From Breoghania sp037026715 (GTDB taxonomy: Bacteria; Pseudomonadota; Alphaproteobacteria; Rhizobiales; Stappiaceae): 64,000 bases of DNA. The stretch covers positions 1 to 64,000 of the forward strand of contig NZ_JBANCG010000009.1 of the NCBI RefSeq assembly GCF_037026715.1, written 5' to 3'. Each line of letters begins with the position of its first letter. The stretch's first letter is position 1. Under the pieces are notes generated by a model. It had not been told where the DNA came from and made no database searches. It worked only from the letters and a program-made list of their open reading frames with translations. Below are positions 59,323-64,000 of the stretch, piece after piece. The translations under genes and the position numbers were made by a program.

Positions 59323-61956
59323 ATGAGCCACGACACCACCGATCGGCAGGAGCCGTCGCGCAGGTCGCCCGATGTGGACCTGATGGTCGCCGAGGTCGAA
59401 TCCGGTGCGCGCCACGCTGCCGGATTTGCGGGCAAGGCCATTCTGGCGCTGGCGTTCGTCTGGTCCTGCTTCCAGCTCTACATCGCCTCGTCGGTTCCCT
59501 TCTTTCTCACGGAGCTGACCGGTCTCAATCTGGTCTTCAACAACCAGGAAGCGCGCCAGATCCACTTGGCCTTTGCCCTCGTTCTGGCGATGCTGGCCTA
59601 TCCCCTGTTCAAGTCCAGTCCGCGTGATCGTGTGCCGTTTCAGGACTGGGTGCTGGCGCTTCTGGGGGGCGCCTCGTGCCTTTATCTCCTGGTCTTCAAG
59701 GAAGATATCGCCGGGCGTGCCGGTTTGCCGACGACGGCCGATCTGGTCTTTTCCACGATCGGGATGCTGACGCTCGCCATCGCGGTGTTCCGGGCGCTGG
59801 GGCTGCCGCTGGTGATCGTTGCCTCCGTCTTCGTCCTCTACGTCTTCTTCGGTCATCTCTCCTTCATGCCCGAAGCTCTGATGTGGAAGGGGGCCTCCTA
59901 TTCCAAGGCGCTGTGGCATTACTGGATGCAGACGGAAGGCGTCTTCGGCGTGGCGCTCGGCGTCTCCGCGTCGATGATCTTCCTGTTCGTGCTGTTCGGC
60001 TCCCTGCTGGAGAAGGCGGGCGCGGGCAGCTATTTCATCAAGCTTGCCTTTGCGCTGCTAGGCCATCTGCGTGGTGGGCCAGCCAAGGCGGCGGTCGTCG
60101 CATCGGCGCTGTCGGGCCTTTATTCCGGCTCCTCCATCGCCAACGTGGTGACGACCGGTACATTCACCATTCCGCTGATGAAACGCACCGGTTTCAAGCC
60201 GGAGAAGGCAGGCGCGGTGGAAGTGGCGTCCTCGACGAATGGCCAGCTGACGCCGCCGGTCATGGGGGCCGCAGCGTTCCTGATCTCCGAGTTCACGGGT
60301 GTCTCCTACCCCGAACTCATCAAGCACGCCTTCCTGCCCGCCATCATCTCCTACATCGCACTCGTCTACATCGTGCATCTGGAAGCGCTGAAGCTCGGCC
60401 TGAAGGGGCTGGATCGGCCGACGCCGGTCGGCACGCTCGCAAGCCGGCTCGCCAACATGCTGTTCGGCTTCCTCTTCGTCGCGGTTATCGCGATCGTTGT
60501 CTATTACGGGCTCGGCTGGATTAAGGTGGTCCTGCCCGGAATGGGGTTCTGGAGTGCGACGGTTCTCTTCCTGATCGCCTATCTGGCGCTGCTATCGGCC
60601 GCCGCGCGCCACCCCGATCTGGAACCGGACGATCCGAACGCGCCGATCGACGTGCTGCCACGTCCTTGGGATGTGGCGATCACGGGCTTCCACTTCATCC
60701 TGCCCATCGTCATTCTGATCTGGTGCATTCTCATCGAGCGCCTGTCGCCGACGCTGTCGGCCTACTGGGCCACGGTGGCGATGATCTTCATCGTGCTGAC
60801 CCAGCACCCCCTCAAGCAGTTCATGCGTGGGCAGGGGGCGTTCGCGGAGGGCTTCAAGCAGGGTTGGGACAATTTCGTCGAGGGCATGATCGCGGGTGCG
60901 CGCAACATGATCGGCATCGGCGTCGCCACGGGGGCGGCCGGCGTCATCGTCGGCACGGTGTCGCTGACCGGTCTGCATCAGGTCGTGGGCGAATTCGTCG
61001 AGTTCCTGTCCGGCGGCAGCCTGATGGCGATGCTGTTGCTTGTTGCCGTCATGAGCCTGCTGCTTGGCATGGGTCTGCCGACCACCGCGAACTACATCGT
61101 GGTCTCCTCCCTGATGGCACCGGTGATCGTGTCTGTGGGCGAAGGCTCGGGGCTGCTTCTGCCGCTGGTCGCGGTGCATCTTTTTGTCTTCTATTTCGGC
61201 ATTCTGGCGGACGATACGCCACCTGTCGGGCTGGCAGCCTTCGCCGCGGCCGCAATATCCGGTGGCGATCCTATCCGCACCGGTATCCAGGGCTTTGCCT
61301 ACGACATCCGGACCGCGCTTCTGCCGTTCCTGTTCGTGTTCAATACCGAACTGCTGCTGATCGATGTCACGCCGTTGAAGGCGGTCTTCATCTTCTGTGT
61401 GGCCGTTGTGGCTATGCTGCTGTTTGCCGCTGCCACGCAGGGCTACTTCCTGGCGCGCAGCCGGCTATGGGAATCGGCTGCATTGCTGCTCGTCGCCTTT
61501 ACCCTCTTCCGACCGGGCTTCTGGCTCGATTATCTGGAGGCGCCCTTTGTTGAGCATCCCGGCACGGAACTTCTGCAGATGGCCGGCGATGCACCTGCGA
61601 ACGGGTCCATACGGTTCGTGATAACGGGGCCGGATTTCGACACCGGCAAGCCGGACACGCTGACGGTTCGGGTCGATCTCGGCGCGCCGGGCGAGGGGGC
61701 TGAGCGGCTGAAGCGCGCGGGCCTCGTTGTCAACGAGGCGGATGGAAAGGCGCTCCTGGAGGAGCCGTTCCCCGGAACGGCGTTCTTCCAGAAACTCTCG
61801 AACTACGATTTCTACGCGGACACGCCGGTGCAGGTATCGAAAATCGAAACCGAGGCGGAAAGGATGCCGAAGGAATTGTTCTATATTCCTGCTCTGGTGC
61901 TGCTGGCCTTCGTGGTCATGTTGCAGCGTAGACGCCAGACCGTTCCGGCATTCTGA
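59323..61956 (+). CDS. TRAP transporter fused permease (DctQ-DctM type)
   Basis: The 877-residue inner-membrane protein combines small and large TRAP membrane parts, normal for TAXI systems. Many hydrophobic helices start at about residue 45; the large-subunit motifs include SGSSIANVVTTGTFTIPLMKR, FKPEKAGAVEVASSTNGQLTPPVMGAAAFLI and LLLGMGLPTTANYIVVSSLMAPV. The C-terminal 200 residues include a soluble stretch (about 740-850, resembling DUF3394) before a last helix. AGGAGG precedes the ATG at 59323. Confidence 0.95.
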   Translation: MSHDTTDRQEPSRRSPDVDLMVAEVESGARHAAGFAGKAILALAFVWSCFQLYIASSVPFFLTELTGLNLVFNNQEARQIHLAFALVLAMLAYPLFKSSPRDRVPFQDWVLALLGGASCLYLLVFKEDIAGRAGLPTTADLVFSTIGMLTLAIAVFRALGLPLVIVASVFVLYVFFGHLSFMPEALMWKGASYSKALWHYWMQTEGVFGVALGVSASMIFLFVLFGSLLEKAGAGSYFIKLAFALLGHLRGGPAKAAVVASALSGLYSGSSIANVVTTGTFTIPLMKRTGFKPEKAGAVEVASSTNGQLTPPVMGAAAFLISEFTGVSYPELIKHAFLPAIISYIALVYIVHLEALKLGLKGLDRPTPVGTLASRLANMLFGFLFVAVIAIVVYYGLGWIKVVLPGMGFWSATVLFLIAYLALLSAAARHPDLEPDDPNAPIDVLPRPWDVAITGFHFILPIVILIWCILIERLSPTLSAYWATVAMIFIVLTQHPLKQFMRGQGAFAEGFKQGWDNFVEGMIAGARNMIGIGVATGAAGVIVGTVSLTGLHQVVGEFVEFLSGGSLMAMLLLVAVMSLLLGMGLPTTANYIVVSSLMAPVIVSVGEGSGLLLPLVAVHLFVFYFGILADDTPPVGLAAFAAAAISGGDPIRTGIQGFAYDIRTALLPFLFVFNTELLLIDVTPLKAVFIFCVAVVAMLLFAAATQGYFLARSRLWESAALLLVAFTLFRPGFWLDYLEAPFVEHPGTELLQMAGDAPANGSIRFVITGPDFDTGKPDTLTVRVDLGAPGEGAERLKRAGLVVNEADGKALLEEPFPGTAFFQKLSNYDFYADTPVQVSKIETEAERMPKELFYIPALVLLAFVVMLQRRRQTVPAF

Positions 61957-61967
61957 GGAGAGGCCGA

Positions 61968-62399
61968 ATGTACAAGCGGATACTCGTTCCCCTCGACCTG
62001 CAGGACAAGGCTGTCGCTGCCCAGGTCCTCGAAGAGGCGGCGTACATCGCCGCGGCGGCCGGTGCAGAGCTGCATCTGCTCACGGTTGTCCCGACCTATT
62101 CGATGTCGATCGTCGGATCGTTCTTTCCTGATAACTACGAGGCGAAGGCTCTTTCGGCCGCACGTTCCGCCATGACCGAGTTCATGTCAGAGCAGCCAAA
62201 GGCCAGTGAGGCGAAAGGCCATGTCGCCCACGGTACCATTTACGATGAGATCATGAAGGCCGCCGACAAGCTCGATTGCGATCTCATCGTCATGGCTTCG
62301 CACCGGCCCGAGCTCAAGGACTATCTGCTCGGCCCCAACGCCGCGCGGGTCGTGCGCCACGCCAACCAGTCGGTCTTCGTGGTGCGCGCAACCAGTTAA
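61968..62399 (+). CDS. Universal stress protein (UspA) of the TRAP operon
   Basis: The 143-residue protein has the UspA fold: YKRILVPLDLQDKAVAAQVLEEA, the second half with DLIVMASHRPELKDYLLGPNAARVVRHANQSVFVV, whose G-x2-A-x-x-V-V ATP-site pattern is only partly kept (LGPNAARVV). UspA genes downstream of TRAP permeases are known; TeaD regulates the ectoine TRAP system TeaABC in Halomonas. It is 11 bp after the permease and probably modulates transport. Confidence 0.93.
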   Translation: MYKRILVPLDLQDKAVAAQVLEEAAYIAAAAGAELHLLTVVPTYSMSIVGSFFPDNYEAKALSAARSAMTEFMSEQPKASEAKGHVAHGTIYDEIMKAADKLDCDLIVMASHRPELKDYLLGPNAARVVRHANQSVFVVRATS

Positions 62400-62448
62400 T
62401 GCTCTGTCAGATCGACAGAGACCGAACAAGATCAAGAAACAAGACAGT

Positions 62449-63771
62449 ATGACCGGACATATTTTCGGGCGCTCCACGCGGTTGTCTCCGCCCGTGGCAG
62501 TCAAGGGCGATGGCTGCTACATCATCGACAGGTCGGGCAAGCGCTATCTCGATGGCTCCGGGGGCGCTGCCGTTTCGTGTCTCGGTCATTCCGACGCCGA
62601 TGTCGCCGCCGCTATTCGCGCGCAACTCGATGACATCGCCTTTGCGCACACGAGCTTCTTTACCTCCGATGCTGCCGAGGAGCTGGCCGATCTTCTGATC
62701 GATCATGCGCCGGAAGGCATCGAACGCGTCTATCTGGTCTCCGGTGGTTCGGAAGCGGTGGAAGCGGCGATCAAGGTCGCGCGCCAGTATTTCGTGGAGA
62801 CCGGCGAGCCCGGTCGTCACCGGGTCATCGCGAGGCGTCAGAGCTATCACGGCAACACGCTGGGAGCGCTGGCGGCTGGCGGTAATGCCTGGCGGCGTGC
62901 CCAGTTCGCGCCGTTGCTGGTTGAAACATCCCACATATCGCCCTGCTACGCCTATCGCGGGTGCAATGACGGCGAGGCCGAGGCCGATTACGGCCGGCGC
63001 GTTGCCGATGAACTCGAGGCCGAGATCGAGCGTCTGGGACCTGAGACGGTCATGGCCTTTGTCGCGGAACCCGTCGTCGGTGCAACACTCGGAGCCGTCC
63101 CTGCGGTGGAGGGGTATTTCAGCCGCATTCGCGAAATCTGCGACCGTCACGGCGTGCTTCTTATCCTTGACGAGGTGATGTGCGGCATGGGGCGGACGGG
63201 GTCGTTCTTTGCCTGCGAGCAGGACGGCGTCAGGCCCGATATCCTCACCATTGCGAAGGGGCTCGGCGCCGGCTACGAGCCAATCGGAGCGATGCTGTGT
63301 TCGGGGCGGATCTACGATGCGATCGCGGCCGGGTCGGGCTTCTTCCAGCACGGCCATACCTACATGGGCCATCCGCTGGCGGCTGCGGCGGGGCGGGCGG
63401 TGGTCAAGGCCCTCGACGAACGCCACCTCGTCGCCCGGGTCAGGGAGCAGGGCGAGAAGCTCGAAGCGGCTCTGCACGCCGCGTTCGGCCAGCATCCGCA
63501 TGTCGGCGACATTCGCGGCCGCGGCCTGTTTCGTGGCGTCGAGATCGTCTCGGACAGGGCGTCAAGAGAGCCGTTCGATCCCGCGCGCGGGGTCGCTGCG
63601 GCGATCAAGAAGGCTGCTTTCGAGGCGGGCCTGATCTGTTATCCCATGAGCGGCACCATCGACGGACGGCGCGGCGATCATGTGCTGCTGGCCCCGCCGT
63701 TCATCATCTCCGACGATCAGATCGGAGAACTTGTCGACAAGCTCGGCGTTGCCATGTCCAGAGTGACCTGA
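62449..63771 (+). CDS. Class III PLP-dependent aminotransferase (second copy)
   Basis: The 440-residue protein has YLDGSGGAAVSCLGHSDADVAAAI, VYLVSGGSEAVEAAIKVAR, SYHGNTLGALAAGG, LLILDEVMCGMGRTGSFFACE (PLP aspartate), TIAKGLGAGYEPIGAML (lysine) and GHTYMGHPLAAAAGRAVV. It is a distinct paralogue of the one at 25232-26587. As part of the TRAP operon it could transaminate the imported solute. The ribosome site is poor (AAGAAACAAGACAGT before ATG). Confidence 0.92.
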   Translation: MTGHIFGRSTRLSPPVAVKGDGCYIIDRSGKRYLDGSGGAAVSCLGHSDADVAAAIRAQLDDIAFAHTSFFTSDAAEELADLLIDHAPEGIERVYLVSGGSEAVEAAIKVARQYFVETGEPGRHRVIARRQSYHGNTLGALAAGGNAWRRAQFAPLLVETSHISPCYAYRGCNDGEAEADYGRRVADELEAEIERLGPETVMAFVAEPVVGATLGAVPAVEGYFSRIREICDRHGVLLILDEVMCGMGRTGSFFACEQDGVRPDILTIAKGLGAGYEPIGAMLCSGRIYDAIAAGSGFFQHGHTYMGHPLAAAAGRAVVKALDERHLVARVREQGEKLEAALHAAFGQHPHVGDIRGRGLFRGVEIVSDRASREPFDPARGVAAAIKKAAFEAGLICYPMSGTIDGRRGDHVLLAPPFIISDDQIGELVDKLGVAMSRVT

Positions 63772-63847
63772 CAGCCCACGCGTTGGGATCCGCCGAGAGC
63801 GGGTGCAGCGGCGCTGTTTGCAGCGTATTCCATTCGCGAATTCGAGA

Positions 63848-63864
63848 ACAATCGTATACATTGT
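63848..63864. promoter_or_regulatory. Inverted repeat ACAAT-N7-ATTGT before the GntR gene
   Basis: ACAATCGTATACATTGT lies 6 bp before the GntR ATG (63870). The arms ACAAT/ATTGT and a GTATAC core are typical of GntR FadR-type autoregulatory sites; the GTATAC core is shared with operator copy B at 49468-49484. Confidence 0.6.
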
Positions 63865-63869
63865 CCCGT

Positions 63870-64000
63870 ATGAAAAGCACGCCTGCCAATCCTGAAAGCC
63901 TCTACGACCGCCTGATCGATGCGATCGAGCAGGGGGAACTCGGGCCCGGCGACGCCTTGCGCGAATCGCGCCTGGCTGAACGGTTCGGAACGTCGCGCAC
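63870..64000 (+). CDS. GntR-family regulator (cut by the window end)
   Basis: The first 43 codons are present: an N-terminal winged helix-turn-helix beginning SLYDRLIDAIEQGELGPGDALRESRLAERFGTSR, which matches the GntR DNA-binding motif. The rest, including the effector domain, lies outside the window. It follows the TRAP/aminotransferase operon by 98 bp and has its own operator-like palindrome. Confidence 0.9.
   Translation, partial: MKSTPANPESLYDRLIDAIEQGELGPGDALRESRLAERFGTSR

Noticed and set aside
1..64000. CRISPR arrays, tRNA/rRNA genes, insertion sequences or prophage
   Set aside because: No regularly spaced repeats, cloverleaf motifs, transposase or phage-like proteins were seen by eye; a scan with dedicated tools would be decisive.

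Overview
The window looks like one contiguous piece of a high-GC alphaproteobacterial chromosome. Codon use, the ABC/TRAP transporter-rich content and a hairpin repeat family of the rhizobial type suggest Hyphomicrobiales or a close relative. The order is a guess from gene content; no rRNA or other marker gene is present. I see no tRNA, rRNA, CRISPR array, transposase or phage gene. Base composition appears even along the window.

Region 1 (1-1.7 kb): a flavodoxin-fold NAD(P)H oxidoreductase diverges from a TetR regulator. Three near-identical TGACC-NN-GGTCA palindromes lie between them.

Region 2 (1.7-21.3 kb): a complete glycyl-radical-enzyme bacterial microcompartment (BMC) locus of the diol-dehydratase type. 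One leftward operon of about 16 kb encodes, in transcription order, a DJ-1/PfpI protein, a B12-independent diol/glycerol dehydratase, an iron alcohol dehydrogenase, a PduA-like shell protein, a PduB-like shell protein, a second BMC-H with a long charged tail, PduL, EutJ, a flavoprotein-like protein, a BMC-P pentamer, a GlcG/PduO-C protein, a PduP-like aldehyde dehydrogenase, a permuted BMC-H, the radical-SAM activase, S-adenosylmethionine synthetase (metK), a cytosolic PocR-domain histidine kinase and an AraC-type response regulator. A membrane protein and acetate/propionate kinase are transcribed divergently. The inferred chemistry is 1,2-propanediol (or glycerol) to aldehyde, then to alcohol plus acyl-CoA, acyl-phosphate and acid with ATP. 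The dehydratase carries a 60-residue internal insertion resembling an encapsulation peptide. The 0.7-kb divergent gap carries direct repeats suited to the AraC regulator.

Region 3 (21.3-31.9 kb): a leftward operon with a PotABCD-like ABC importer, class III aminotransferase, beta-keto acid cleavage enzyme, GNAT acetyltransferase, acetylpolyamine deacetylase-like hydrolase, FAD amine/amino-acid oxidase and RidA, facing a LysR regulator. It is probably for uptake and breakdown of a polyamine-like or amino compound.

Region 4 (32-39.5 kb): an acyl-CoA dehydrogenase / type III CoA-transferase / CitE-like lyase trio, pyruvate carboxylase, and a MarR regulator.

Region 5 (39.6-57.2 kb): two divergent transcription units. 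Leftward: ferredoxin-NADP reductase, 6-hydroxynicotinate-reductase-like Fe-S protein, UPF0280, DUF1185, a Rieske oxygenase and a branched-chain-type ABC importer with fused LivH-LivM permease. Rightward: a molybdenum hydroxylase (FAD subunit plus fused 2Fe-2S/Mo subunit) and HyuA/HyuB. A 17-bp motif, TTTGTTAGYATRCAAAC, sits before three of the genes and ties the units together. The set suggests degradation of an N-heterocycle through a lactam.

Region 6 (57.2-64 kb): an RpiR regulator divergent from a TAXI-type TRAP transporter (receptor, intergenic attenuator, fused permease), UspA and a second class III aminotransferase. The window ends inside a GntR-family regulator gene.
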